Part shown: in pieces, positions 39,301 through 44,771 of the stretch
Numbering within the stretch: position 1 is the stretch's first letter
Layout: every line of letters begins with the position of its first letter
Assembly: GCA_032622095.1 (NCBI GenBank)
Contig: CP136062.1
Span: 133,753,282-133,817,281 of the forward strand
Source of the DNA: Siphonodentalium dalli
Lineage: Eukaryota > Mollusca > Scaphopoda > Gadilida > Siphonodentaliidae
DNA length: 64,000 nucleotides
Direction of reading: 5' to 3'
Notes under the pieces: model-generated
Told to the model about the DNA's origin: nothing
Seen by the model: the letters and a program-made list of their open reading frames with translations, nothing else
Database searches by the model: none
Position numbers and translations under genes: made by a program

Positions 39301-39737
39301 CAATAAAGATATGTTATAAATAATTATATAGTGTGGATTTCAATTTTTGACAAGCCATTGAATGCACACCAATAGGGGAAAATTCAAATTCAAGGTAGGA
39401 TGTTAAAAACATGGTTTACCTTGGGGGGGGGGGGTGATTATATTTGCATGATTTATTTCCTATGATTCGTTTGGGTACCATGTTTCAATTTGCCACAAGG
39501 TGGGTATGCAGCACTGCTGCACCACATGTGGTGCAACGTCTTGTTTGTATGACAAGACCTGTGATTATCCTCGGCAAGGGTTTCCATCTCTTGTGACTCA
39601 TTTATCTTTTTCATATACAGTCCAACAATCCAGATTTGGTGCTGACGGGACCCGATGATACACTTAGCAGCCACCTCCTAGTGTTTGAAGCAGAGAAGTC
39701 AAGAGTGGAAAATCGAGTGGTTGATGTTAAACTCTGA
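1122..39737 (+). CDS. Gfo/Idh/MocA-family NAD(P)-dependent oxidoreductase, 11 exons, 5' end outside window
   Basis: Spliced gene. Exons: 1122-1206, 1926-1999, 2799-2858, 3882-4046, 5019-5201, 7374-7472, 28618-28746, 29968-30069, 30623-30686, 34724-34827, 39621-39737. Every junction has AG/GT and the frame stays open (about 393 residues plus stop; phase 1 after visible exons 1 and 9, phase 0 elsewhere). Seen: [10 protein letters not shown] (end of the nucleotide-binding fold), LLEKPMA with the conserved EKP lysine (residue about 70 of the visible part), [12 protein letters not shown], the [12 protein letters not shown] box carrying the family's HDxD catalytic residues (about 159-162), a cysteine cluster RCLDC...[20 protein letters not shown], and a C-terminal [14 protein letters not shown]. 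The N-terminal GxGxxG segment is missing, so the first exon lies upstream. Family members oxidise or reduce sugars and related alcohols with NAD(P); the substrate cannot be read here. Intron 6 (7473-28617) carries an 18-kb transposon with its own antisense gene. Confidence 0.92.
1207..1925 (+). other. Intron with a decayed MITE copy
   Basis: From about 1263 to 1812 lies a diverged copy of the TA-flanked MITE found at 22441 and 62465. Recognisable parts are 'atttgattcgaggaa' near 1275 and the complementary 'gggttcctcgactc' near 1753. No coding signal. Confidence 0.5.
1926..1999 (+). CDS. Oxidoreductase visible exon 2
   Basis: Follows a CTCTTTTTCAG acceptor. Completes a split Asp codon and reads [19 protein letters not shown], the usual 'W-x-D-L ... 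D-x-V-x-I-x-T' helix-strand of the nucleotide-binding domain. Ends YHK before GTTAGA, phase 0. Confidence 0.88.
2799..2858 (+). CDS. Oxidoreductase visible exon 3 (EKP motif)
   Basis: 60 nt, exactly 20 codons, acceptor TTTTGTAG, donor GTGCGT. Encodes [20 protein letters not shown]; the EKP lysine is the family's cofactor/catalytic-site hallmark. Confidence 0.92.
3030..3195. mobile_element. Partial MITE (CTTTCTACACTAAAT family)
   Basis: Shares its end and internal motif (ggtctattattttggaggg) with the fuller copies at 29140-29395 and 29490-29736. The right half is not recognisable. Confidence 0.5.
3882..4046 (+). CDS. Oxidoreductase visible exon 4
   Basis: 55 codons, acceptor TTTTATTTAG, donor GTAAGA. 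Starts [18 protein letters not shown] and contains [20 protein letters not shown], the helix and strand linking the NAD fold to the C-terminal sheet ('R-Y-x-P ... G-x-I-G'). Confidence 0.9.
5019..5201 (+). CDS. Oxidoreductase visible exon 5 (HDxD active-site box)
   Basis: 61 codons, acceptor TTATTTGCAG, donor GTTTGA. Contains [16 protein letters not shown] and [16 protein letters not shown]. The HDxD His and Asp are conserved catalytic residues of the family. Confidence 0.92.
5832..6561. repeat. Dispersed GTCCGTCC-type repeat with three internal units
   Basis: Starts 'taccccccgcaacgaag', then stacked GTCCGTCCGTCGTCC, and ends 'ggggggtatcc...cacacctctag'. Inside are three direct units of about 170 bp starting near 5955, 6127 and 6295, each containing ACCTGTGCACCTGCGATTAT or a close variant. 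A second interrupted copy lies at 35619-36900. Confidence 0.75.
6590..6960. repeat. Fragment of the 'cagccatctt' tandem family
   Basis: Shares 'gacagccatcttagatttt', 'ctctttgcatgacta' and a terminal 'tgtcattgacactttcatt' with the large array at 31918-33418, so it is a short or decayed member of the same family. Confidence 0.6.
7374..7472 (+). CDS. Oxidoreductase visible exon 6 (cysteine cluster)
   Basis: 33 codons, acceptor ACTTACAG, donor GTAACT. Encodes a CxxC...C cluster ([17 protein letters not shown]) followed by [10 protein letters not shown]. This insert is typical of one subgroup of the family. It is the last exon before the 21-kb intron. Confidence 0.9.
8587..8706. mobile_element. 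Hairpin MITE, family H, copy b, right arm mostly deleted
   Basis: Starts AGTAATGCCCTAAATAATTG, includes the full left arm, then jumps to the outer end of the right arm (atttagggcattaat). Confidence 0.8.
9306..9343. repeat. 38-base cytosine tract
   Basis: Uninterrupted run of C in the host intron. The assembled length is likely unreliable. Confidence 0.9.
10292..10297. repeat. Target-site duplication, left copy (GAAACA)
   Basis: Six bases immediately before TATGGGAGGCC, repeated exactly after the right end. Confidence 0.85.
10328..10568. repeat. Palindrome cluster 1, nine copies
   Basis: Nine copies of ATTTGCGCTTAAGCGCAAAT or near variants (first has TGCACTTAAG; two have an AATT end), spaced about 2-25 bp apart, subterminal in the left repeat. 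Confidence 0.95.
10905..11206 (+). pseudogene. Decayed second copy of transposase exon 1 in the left inverted repeat
   Basis: On the + strand the stretch AACAGG/GACAGG-ACTGTT, 'gtcagcaaatgaaag', 'tctgaattggatca' and 'ggagaggattaaacctt' matches exon 1 closely. It carries small deletions (about 7 bp after 'tgtatt') and stops. The splice donor context AGAG|GTTAGTATCAATTTA is kept. Read as the inverted-repeat mirror of exon 1, not an independent gene. Confidence 0.85.
11419..11547. repeat. Palindrome cluster 2, four copies
   Basis: Four perfect copies in two pairs, separated by about 45 bp, just inside the decayed exon 1 copy. Confidence 0.95.
11638..11785. mobile_element. Half MITE, TTAACCCTTTCATGATGGGA family
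   Basis: Starts at this motif and includes GCAGCATTAAAGATCCTATG and 'catagggagcctcgcat'. Related copies at 34436-34587 and 39767-40008. Confidence 0.75.
15845..15977. mobile_element. Single end of the TTAA-flanked element family
   Basis: Ends GTGTACAGTACCCCT followed by TTAA, and upstream 'gatattagatc...tattgaaattggt' matches 55210-55285, the right end of the 2.28-kb element. Confidence 0.65.
16015..16190. mobile_element. Hairpin MITE
   Basis: Inverted arms: GAATATCTAG...GAGACAAATGTTTA mirrored as TAAACATTTGTCTC...CTAGATATTC around an 11-bp loop. About 175 bp, no coding. Confidence 0.75.
17290..17720. mobile_element. Nested inverted-repeat elements
   Basis: Inner element about 17443-17627 with ends ACAGTAGG...CCAGCTTGA in inverse orientation. 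Outer imperfect inverted repeat around it (gatcatgtcattaatctct...gagatcatattcca against 17650-17720). Suggests a MITE inserted in an older one. Confidence 0.5.
18756..19491 (-). CDS. Transposase exon 5 (second Asp, Glu, C-terminus)
   Basis: 736 nt, acceptor TTTCAG. Contains [10 protein letters not shown] and [17 protein letters not shown], then a C-terminal tail ending in TGA. The 35-residue D-to-E spacing is intact. Confidence 0.9.
18756..28216 (-). CDS. IS3EU-like DD35E transposase (rve integrase fold), intact, five exons
   Basis: Exons on the minus strand: 28216-27904, 23010-22931, 21599-21453, 20731-20547, 19491-18756; 1461 nt, 486 residues plus TGA, with AG/GT at each junction and matching phases. 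Residues 1-104: polar N-terminal region without a known domain. About 105-155: GRPKIGVS...[19 protein letters not shown], a helix-turn-helix DNA-binding segment. About 190-240: [12 protein letters not shown] and [18 protein letters not shown], with catalytic Asp 235. [11 protein letters not shown] gives Asp 292 and HNQRIERMW gives Glu 328, so D-56-D-35-E. The tail includes [18 protein letters not shown], typical of this family in aquatic animals. The start is the first ATG of exon 1, which lies in the right inverted repeat. No stops or frameshifts, so it may be active or recently active. Confidence 0.9.
20066..20189. mobile_element. Hairpin MITE, family H, copy c, left arm mostly deleted
   Basis: Outer left end 'gccctaagtaatggactcc' then directly the full right arm ending 'ggagtccattacttag'. 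Lies in the transposase intron between exons 4 and 5. Confidence 0.8.
20547..20731 (-). CDS. Transposase exon 4 (first catalytic Asp)
   Basis: 185 nt, acceptor TTACAG, donor GTAAGT, phase 2 at the end. Contains [20 protein letters not shown]; the Asp of MDGH is the first DDE residue. Confidence 0.9.
20765..20960. mobile_element. Partial MITE, CTTTCTATACTAAAT family
   Basis: Shares 'attgatgagtagtt', 'aacttattatctgaac' and 'gaacaatagaccattcca' with 29490-29736 in the same orientation. Outer ends worn. Confidence 0.6.
21453..21599 (-). CDS. Transposase exon 3 (HTH recognition region)
   Basis: 49 codons, donor GTAAGA. Reads [20 protein letters not shown] then [19 protein letters not shown], the family's 'P-N-x-G' lead-in to the catalytic domain. 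Confidence 0.88.
22441..22922. mobile_element. 482-bp MITE with TA target duplication, copy 1
   Basis: Ends AAGGTACTCAATCCGAT and ATCGGATTGAGTACCTT, flanked by TA on both sides (22439-22440, 22923-22924), as for Tc1/mariner-type elements. Nearly full-length relative at 62465. Located just inside the intron after transposase exon 2. Confidence 0.8.
22931..23010 (-). CDS. Transposase exon 2 (GRPK / first HTH helices)
   Basis: 80 nt, acceptor ACTTTAG, donor GTAATA. Completes the Gly codon to read [23 protein letters not shown]-flanked MITE begins within about 10 bp of the donor. Confidence 0.88.
23037..24372. repeat. Composite repeat: 'gaggccgatcacgatcgg' element with four 150-bp units
   Basis: The left part (CGATCACGATCGGCAGATGT) recurs at 41473. 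The right part is four tandem units of about 150 bp (starts near 23677, 23824, 23979, 24129) with 'ggccataactctgt' and 'aaacccatattcgaactcg'. Ends in stacked GGACGGAC and 'accatacatggtatgggta', as does the shorter copy at 41469-42311. Confidence 0.75.
24400..25060. repeat. Degenerate tandem repeat, 'ggttggaaattttcc' family
   Basis: Units begin near 24436, 24677 and 24831 and share 'accaaatgtag...aatattgttttctta' and 'tagcagtttttg'. A related block lies at 30700-31210 between host exons. Confidence 0.6.
25320..26215. repeat. Degenerate tandem repeat, 'ggttgagatatctg' family
   Basis: Recurring 'accaaatttcatt...gatatccgtcaaccagtggttgagatatctg', three to four diverged units, ending in GGACGG-type runs near 26150. 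Open frames here are accidental. Confidence 0.6.
26351..26525. repeat. Palindrome cluster 3, five copies
   Basis: Five copies, one with TGTGCTTAAG. Flanks match those of cluster 4 (e.g. 'gagcactgt' before, 'agatgtatgatatg' after), so this is a diverged duplicate of the inner right block. Confidence 0.95.
26611..26905. mobile_element. Diverged copy of the TA-flanked MITE
   Basis: Begins AAGGTACTCAATCC and ends near 'cccccgaagtcaaagaaatag', like 22441-22922, but is shortened and lacks a clear TA duplication. Adjacent to palindrome cluster 3. Confidence 0.55.
27348..27617. repeat. Palindrome cluster 4, nine copies in exact 100-bp higher-order units
   Basis: Three palindromes per unit. The units at 27421-27520 and 27521-27620 are identical over all 100 bp, and an earlier partial unit precedes them. 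Between triplets lies GCCTTACATACGTGTGTGTA AGGC, itself nearly palindromic. Confidence 0.95.
27904..28216 (-). CDS. Transposase exon 1 (inside the right inverted repeat)
   Basis: Begins [19 protein letters not shown], 104 codons plus one base, donor GTTAGT. Flanked on both sides by palindrome clusters 4 and 5, so promoter and 5' untranslated region must lie among the palindromes. Confidence 0.85.
28375..28524. repeat. Palindrome cluster 5, seven copies
   Basis: Seven copies next to the right terminus. The outermost has AAGTGC, mirroring the single variant copy (GCACTT) next to the left terminus. Confidence 0.95.
28555..28560. repeat. Target-site duplication, right copy (GAAACA)
   Basis: Six bases immediately after GGCCTCCCATA, identical to 10292-10297. 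Confidence 0.85.
28618..28746 (+). CDS. Oxidoreductase visible exon 7
   Basis: 43 codons, acceptor TTTTTGTTAG, donor GTATTT. Contains [15 protein letters not shown] and [21 protein letters not shown]. The right end of the intronic transposon (28554) is only 63 bp upstream of this exon. Confidence 0.9.
29140..29395. mobile_element. MITE, TTAACCCTTTCTATACTAAA family
   Basis: Ends with ATTTAGTGTAGAAAGG as inverted terminus. Lies in the host intron between visible exons 7 and 8. Confidence 0.75.
29490..29736. mobile_element. MITE, same family, opposite orientation
   Basis: Starts TTAACTCTTTCTATACTAAA and ends GAAGAAAGGGTTAA; interior is the reverse complement of 29140-29395 with divergence. Confidence 0.75.
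29968..30069 (+). CDS. Oxidoreductase visible exon 8
   Basis: 34 codons, acceptor TTTTGAACAG, donor GTAAGA. Encodes [19 protein letters not shown] and the following strand, part of the C-terminal beta sheet. A hairpin MITE starts about 37 bp past the donor. Confidence 0.9.
30107..30317. mobile_element. Hairpin MITE, family H, copy d, full length
   Basis: AGTAATGCCCTAAATAATCG at the left and CGATTATTTAGGGCAT at the right, arms nearly complementary throughout. About 37 bp after the donor of host exon 8. Confidence 0.85.
30623..30686 (+). CDS. Oxidoreductase visible exon 9
   Basis: 64 nt, acceptor TTTTGCTTCAG, donor GTTAGT, ends in phase 1. Encodes [20 protein letters not shown], matching the 'G-x-L-E' strand that follows the sheet in this family. 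Confidence 0.88.
30687..31380. other. Host intron 9, 5' part
   Basis: Holds a copy of the 'aaatatcaaactacaagaa' degenerate repeat related to 24.4-25.0 kb and a C tract near 31125 followed by CACACACCC. No exon. Confidence 0.5.
31430..31910. repeat. GTCCGTCC-type dispersed repeat fragment
   Basis: 'attgtccccgacattctgttggagg' followed by CCGTCCGTCCATCCATC runs and 'aggtcactgggtcaaatag', a layout like the other molluscan-style repeats here. Confidence 0.5.
31918..33418. repeat. Dimeric tandem array in host intron 9
   Basis: Unit boundaries ('ttggcgcgg...') near 32004, 32160, 32323, 32481, 32646, 32810, 32965, 33130 and 33294. Spacings alternate roughly 155-158 and 163-165 bp, giving a dimer of about 321 bp. 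One subunit ends 'caaaattaaatccat', the other 'ctttgcatgactaaatcc'. Bounded by 'gctcaacttac...' and 'taagttgagctacagtgtc'. Confidence 0.85.
33419..34435. other. Host intron 9, 3' part, nothing recognised
   Basis: AT-rich, no repeat family or coding signal that I can support apart from short 'ttggaaatttccaac' stretches near 34080 and 34310, related to the 24.4-kb repeat. Confidence 0.5.
34436..34587. mobile_element. Half MITE, TTAACCCTTTCATGATGGGA family, reversed
   Basis: Ends CTCCCATCATGAAAGGGTTAA and includes 'aggatctttaatgctgca'. Confidence 0.7.
34724..34827 (+). CDS. Oxidoreductase visible exon 10
   Basis: 104 nt, acceptor CTCATTTCAG, donor GTAATG. Completes a split Glu codon and includes [18 protein letters not shown], the conserved 'GHGG-D' helix. 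Confidence 0.9.
35213..35371. mobile_element. 158-bp hairpin MITE
   Basis: Left arm 'gaatcttttatcgatctcgt' and 'ttgcggaaggcgcaaag' mirrored on the right as 'ttgcgccatccgcaa' and 'attcgataaaagattc'. Arms of about 64 bp around a short loop. Confidence 0.8.
35855..36513. mobile_element. Hairpin MITE of about 660 bp, inserted in a GTCCGTCC-type repeat
   Basis: Ends GGTCATATTCGAGCGTGCAG and its inverted partner CTGCGTGCTCAAATATGTCC. Arms of about 230 bp contain repeated 'acagctggctac' and 'cacagtagaaagct' motifs. The sequences on either side (35619-35850 and 36514-36900) look like one interrupted dispersed repeat. Confidence 0.8.
36957..38370 (-). mobile_element. 5'-truncated L2/CR1-like non-LTR retrotransposon
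   Basis: Minus strand. Reverse transcriptase open frame, then a short 3' region with 'aagcgccgttgaatatg' and 'gagcgctatacaaat', typical of L2-like tails, ending in (TATTG)n. The 5' boundary is about 38366-38370, where the frame meets TGA TAG. Confidence 0.85.
37087..38363 (-). pseudogene. Reverse transcriptase fragment of the L2/CR1-like element
   Basis: About 425 codons open to a stop at 37087. It starts inside the RT domain ([19 protein letters not shown]) and runs through [20 protein letters not shown] (motif A Asp), [17 protein letters not shown], the YADDTQIY catalytic box, then thumb/connection segments [18 protein letters not shown] and [10 protein letters not shown]. The endonuclease and the RT N-terminus are missing, so the copy is dead on arrival, although its remaining frame is clean and therefore fairly young. 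Lies antisense in the last intron of the host gene. An internal Met at 38250 is not a real start. Confidence 0.88.
38789..38975. mobile_element. Hairpin MITE, family H, copy e, full length
   Basis: Left end CAGTAATGCCCAAAGTAATT, right end AATTACTTTGGGCATTACT. Arms differ from other copies at several positions, but the same changes occur in both arms. Confidence 0.85.
39621..39737 (+). CDS. Oxidoreductase final exon and stop codon
   Basis: 39 codons including TGA, acceptor CATATACAG. Carries [20 protein letters not shown], the usual C-terminal helix, and ends VVDVKL. A candidate poly(A) signal AATAAA lies at about 40836; closer ones are not obvious. Confidence 0.9.
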   Translation, partial: SNNPDLVLTGPDDTLSSHLLVFEAEKSRVENRVVDVKL

Positions 39738-39766
39738 ATACCTATCAGGTGGTTGCCTGGTTGCTT

Positions 39767-40008
39767 TTAACTGTTTGATGACGGGAGCAGTGCTGATGCA
39801 GCATTAAAGATCCTATGCCAGTGCATCCCATAGGGAGCCTCGCATATATGAGAGAATTCACTGGCTTACAAGGTCAAGGTAAATATTGTTAGGCCAATGC
39901 ATTCTCTTATATATTTGAGGTTCCCTATGGGAGACTCACATATATAAAAGAATGCATTGGCACAGGGTGTTCGCAAAATTTCAGGAAGCTCCAGTCATGG
40001 AAGGGCTA
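39767..40008. mobile_element. Full-length MITE, TTAACCCTTTCATGATGGGA family
   Basis: Ends 'ctgtttgatgacgggagc' and inverted 'agctccagtcatggaagggc', flanked by TAA. Interior has 'cagcattaaagatcctatg' and 'tccctatgggagactcaca'. Confidence 0.75.
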
Positions 40009-40041
40009 AACTCTGAATGCCTATCGAGTGGTTGATTTTAA

Positions 40042-40113
40042 CACATTGAGTGCCAACTATGAGTTATCTCATACTTTTTGCATGTAATTGAATGTGAGCC
40101 GGCACTCAATGTG
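40042..40113. mobile_element. 72-bp hairpin element
   Basis: Perfect 13-bp inverted ends CACATTGAGTGCC and GGCACTCAATGTG, flanked by TTAA and TCAA. Confidence 0.7.
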
Positions 40114-40135
40114 TCAAACTCTGAATATCTTTGTG

Positions 40136-41380
40136 CATTACAACTTACACACTCAGGAATTAATCTCAGACATTGTTGTTGATCTTACTGGTGCATGTTA
40201 TTCTGAAATAGTTACCTTGAGTAATGTATAAACTTTATCGGGCTTTGAATGAGTTTCGACATAATTCTTTAATTGAACCAAATAGCAGTTATATAAATAT
40301 TCTCAATTTTTAAATCCTATGTACTGTAATCAATATTTCCGAGATCCTGGGTACGGGATCAAAGTCATGAAAACTTGAGCAATTCAGCCTGTGTTAAATC
40401 AATATATTTCAGTGCACATCTCTATTCAATTTCCTGTTTCTCATGCCAAAATATTTTGAAAAATCTTATTTTTTATATCTGGTGCACACACCAACATAGT
40501 ATTCCACCTCCATTTCAGCTAGCTGTAGGTCTATAGTTGCCAATTGCCAATAGTTCCCAAAGATATGTCAGTAAAAATTTCATTGATCGATTGATTCTGT
40601 GTAATTTAATTTGTCCAAAATTACCCAATCAAGATTAACTAAAACACATTTTTGACAAATTTGACTGAGATTGCAGGCACCATTCTTCACATTTACAACA
40701 CATGTTTGAATGCAGTTACCAATTACAGTCATAATTTATAAGAAAATATGAACCAGGAACGGGTCTGTTTGATCTCACTTCAGTGAATGTTTGCATTAAA
40801 TATGAACCACAATTATTTCATACAGATTTTCAACGAATAAAAAATTCAGAGTTTCGCGACCATGTGCAGGCCTGATTCATGGGAAATTTACTTTTCGTGG
40901 CTTAACAAACTGCAACATTTACTTCCTTTACGAACTTGATAATAAATTATCTGCTATTGCCAGTTTTTGCTGGAATTATTGTTATCTCTGCAGCTGGTAT
41001 TAAAGCTATGTACACGTCATACAACAATATATCTATACATGTACTTCTTTCACTATAATGATATTTTTATATTTGTCGTATGATTTTATACCATTCAGCA
41101 TATTTGTTATCATCTTGTATTGTTAAATATATTGCTAATATGGAAATGTATAACTCTCATTTAATTGTAGCTGTACTTTGAAAATCATGTTTGGTCAAGA
41201 AATTCATTTATTGGAACATTTTCATTTCATACTCTTCGTTTATTTGGGCAACTTTAAATAAAGGACAATTTTTCAGCCACACATCGTATTCAACTATACA
41301 GGTGAGAGGTGCATCATCATAATCCTGCACATAAAACATGAACACAACGCGATAAAATATACTCAAGTTATCGATCAGAT
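40136..41380. other. 3' flank of the host gene, nothing recognised
   Basis: AT-rich, no repeat family or coding signal. Contains the candidate poly(A) signal at about 40836. Confidence 0.5.
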
Positions 41381-41468
41381 CGCATATGTGTCTACGGACA
41401 AACAGACAAACCCGATGGTTGATCGAAACATTGGCATTATGGGTACCATACATGGTGTTAGTACATGT

Positions 41469-42311
41469 AACGAGAGGCCGATCACGATCGGCAGATGTTT
41501 AACCCATCCCTTGGTGATAACAAATTTCTAGGATCGAAATCATAATCTAGAATTTTGATGTGGAATTATAAGTATACTCTTGTGTACTACTTTACAAATG
41601 TACATAATAACACAACTTATTTGAATTTATGGGTCAAAAGAGAAAGGTTAATAGGAATTTATGATCAAAAGAGAAGGGTTAATGTAACATCTATAAAGCC
41701 TGTCACCACTATCATATTGTAAGCAGTTCTATTTATGTTGTTGCATCACTACAGGCTAGAGTAGAGCTCCATTGTTCTAGTTAAATAAATTCACCTGGCT
41801 CAGAAGTGGAGGTGCTAACAGAGCACCCTTTATAGACAAACAATAGTATCCATGCTCTGTGGAACCTTTGTTTATTCAATTGTCAGATAAGATAAAATCT
41901 GACATATCATTTGGTCAGGTAATTAATTGTGGGTATTGTTCTCAAAGCAATAAGAAAGTATAACTTTCACAAGGATTTGTGGTAGGAGGACGGATAAGGA
42001 TAGGGAAGAGGAGGTGATGGTATGGGAGGGTTATTATTTATCTTTTTATTTAAGACTTTTTTTTTTAATTGAACAAGAAGTTCAATATTTTTTTATTTTT
42101 TTTTTGGTCGAAAAAGGGCCATAACTCCTTTAAAATAAATCGGATCAAGCCCATATTCAAACTCGATCTGTATTTCGGGTTGAGAAACCCATATACAAAA
42201 TTTGGTTCCAATCGGATAGAAAATGTTTGAGTTATCGCATTATGCGTAAAATGTCTATGGACAAACGGACGTTGACACTATGTGTACCATACTATGGTAT
42301 GGGTACAAATA
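41469..42311. repeat. Second copy of the 'gaggccgatcacgatcgg' composite repeat
   Basis: Left portion matches 23037-23460; right portion has one 'gccataactcc' unit instead of four and ends 'accatactatggtatgggtac'. Confidence 0.75.
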
Positions 42312-43640
42312 AAAACGCACATGTCAAAAAAACTCACACTTATATATGGCCTACAGGTGTTTACTAACTTATAGAAATCTCATGATAGAACAAAGTGGAT
42401 CCCTGTATTTTTACATTCCTCATTCGATGAATGCTATAGGTGGCTATAAAATTGTTTGGTCGGTTCATTTAATGGGACCATTTCATAATCATTACTAATT
42501 TGGGTAACCTTGGATCATTTTAAAGATATGTATACATTATATTCAGGTTCATTTTTGGTCAGATATTGTTATACATGTATAGGAACATCATACAAATCTA
42601 TGATTTAACCTCAATGTTTAATAAAGTATATCTTAGGATAATGTTGACTTATTGGTGTATTGTCTCAAATAGACAAAGAGCGCACAACATACAAGGGCAT
42701 TAAGGTGGAAATAGCGGCCCTTCAGTAAATATTGACAGTCCTCCACCCTATTATCGACAATGTGATGTTTGGCTGTTAATAATTTCTGTTGGGCTGCAAT
42801 AAACCTCGAAATTAATAGGGGAACTAAATTATTGAAGTGACATGTGGTTGTTCCTATAAGGCACCTAACTATTTCAGTGCAAGTATTTTGAAAGAAAATA
42901 ACATCACATGTGCGATTCTCTTCCTGTATAATCTATATACATTCTGGTCAAGTTAAAGTAATTGATTCAGATTATGTTTATGCGAAAACAAGTATTCAAT
43001 TATGCCCAAACTTTTCTACAATAAATGCGGACTGTTGGCCCCATTTTCCAACAAAATTGGGGAAAATTCAATAGCTCCTATCAAGATGTCATCCCGAAGA
43101 TCCATATGAAGTTTGGTGATGATCGGATAACAGATGTATATAGGGCATGCAGAAGGATTTAGTCATGCAAAGAGTAAATTTAAAATATTTTTATAACTCG
43201 TGTGAAGTTTGGGATCAAGCGGATGAAAATGTTAGCCGTCGGATGTGACGAAGGATTGAGTTCCCATTTAGAGGTGATTCTAAATATGCCTGTAAATTCT
43301 TAAAACATTTCTCCAATAAATGGGCTGCAGGGTGTGCTAATGAATTTGAATGTGAATTTCAAAAAGGCTGCTGGCAGCCATGTTTATCCATTTTTGAAAA
43401 AAAAAAGGATGGCTCCCATTTAGAGGTCACCCCGATGATCCACATGAAGTTTGGTGATGATCGGATAAGGGATGTGGCCTGTATGGTGTGCTGAAGGAAA
43501 TTGAAGGTAATAGCTCAAACTTGACTGTAAAGTCGAGCTAAAAAAGGTTTTACAAGCAGTGGTACTAGGTTGTTTGATACTTGTCAAAGATGATATTGAG
43601 AACTACTGGACAATGGATATAAAATCTTGATCTGATTCCT
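42312..43640. other. Intergenic, with reversed fragments of the 'cagccat' tandem family
   Basis: 43020-43540 carries 'gatccatatgaagtttggtgatgatcgga' units and 'tggcagccatg', reversed relative to 31918-33418, ending 'ttgactgtaaagtcgagct'. The rest shows nothing recognisable. Confidence 0.5.
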
Positions 43641-43689
43641 AAAATCCTTTTAATTATCCGTTTAGCTGGCAAGCCCCGGTGCCCTCGGC

Positions 43690-44155
43690 ACATTGCCTGC
43701 CTACGCAGTTCAATGTGTCAACTGCCACTGCTTCCACTCCAGGGGATTTGACCGCACAGGTTCTGACCTGTCCTCCATTCGTCAACGTCTTTTCCGGCAT
43801 CTGTCCCTCCCGGTTTTGGGGTGGGTATGTATCCCTATTATTCACCTGTGTTCTTTCCTCCACCAGTGTGGCCTTGCTTTGTACAGTTTCTGGCCTCTTT
43901 TGGGCTCCTAGGCCAGAACTTAGACTTAGTTTCCTTTCCGAGGCTCCGGAATTTCTGGCCTCATCAAACCAGGTGACCTGGTCGGGATACTTGCCCCTTT
44001 CCCCCCCATCTCCGGGACTGACGGCGCTGTTCAGAGACGAGGACGTGCTGTCGCAACATCTCCTGGATTTGGCAGCGTTTGATGCGTGTCTCGAGTTTGC
44101 CATGCCCATCCGAGAGTGCCTTCCCTGAGGGTCATTTCGGATGGGTCAGTCCTTC
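43690..44155 (+). pseudogene. Inverted copy of the DIRS gag 5' end
   Basis: On the + strand, LTCPPFVNVFSGICPSRFWG and RDEDVLSQHLLDLAAFDA match the start of the minus-strand gag (MTCPQFVGFISGFCPSRFWG, RDEDVLSIHPLDCEAFDA). It is open on both strands because of high GC content. Either the 5' end of a second DIRS copy facing the first, or an inverted terminal region of the same element. Confidence 0.65.
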
Positions 44156-44420
44156 GGTCTTAGGATAACAATTGCACACAATTTTGCATGCATTACCAGC
44201 ACGATACTAACAGCACAGAAAAAGGAAGAACAAACAGCGCCATTCTCTTGCTTCCTCCATTCACATGGAGCCTCCGCTGGAGTCGGTTGCGGGACATGCC
44301 TCCTCCTTATTGGTCGCGGCCTCCCGAGCCATCAGCAGAGAAGTACGCCTGTCTTCCACAACCAAAGGACTGCATGGGGCCCACATATCAAGAACAAAAA
44401 CCAACGTGTGACGATTTTCC

Positions 44421-44771
44421 TCTGCCAACTCGATACAGCCTGCGCAGCAGGCTCAGGGTCTGTTAGTGGTCATGCCTCCTCTATTTGTAGTCGCAGCTTC
44501 CACAACCTTCGCAGAGACGGTCAACAATGGATTTTCCTCTGCCAACTCGGTACAGTCTGCGCTGCAGGCTCGGAGTCTGTTGGTGGTAATGCCTCCTCTA
44601 TTTGTAGTCGCGGCTTCCACAACCTTCGCAGAGACAGGAAACAATGAATTTTCATCTGTCCACTCGATACAGCCTGCGCTGCCGGCTCGGAATCTGTTGG
44701 TGGTCATGCCTCCTCTATTTGTAGTCGTGGCTTCCACAACCTTCTCAGAGATGGGCAACAATGAATTTTCA
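44421..44771. repeat. 117-bp tandem repeat, three units plus a diverged fourth
   Basis: Units start at 44421, 44538 and 44655 (period exactly 117, a multiple of three). Contain GTCATGCCTCCTCTATTTGT and 'gcttccacaaccttc'. A diverged unit precedes at about 44290-44340. Open frames on both strands repeat accordingly (VMPPLFVVAASTTFAET). Confidence 0.85.

Larger units (their letters stand above)
39711..40135 (+). repeat. Short tandem repeat overlapping the host stop codon, interrupted twice
   Basis: A unit of about 33 bp, 'cgagtggttgatgttaaac' plus 'tctgaatacctat', is first seen as the CDS end (39711-39742). A second unit is split by the MITE at 39767-40008. A third is split by the hairpin at 40042-40113. 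Both elements sit at the same point of the unit, at TTAA/TAA. Confidence 0.7.

Noticed and set aside
43679-44128. 149-codon open frame on the + strand as a host gene
   Set aside because: Matches the DIRS gag start; it is open on both strands because of high GC content.
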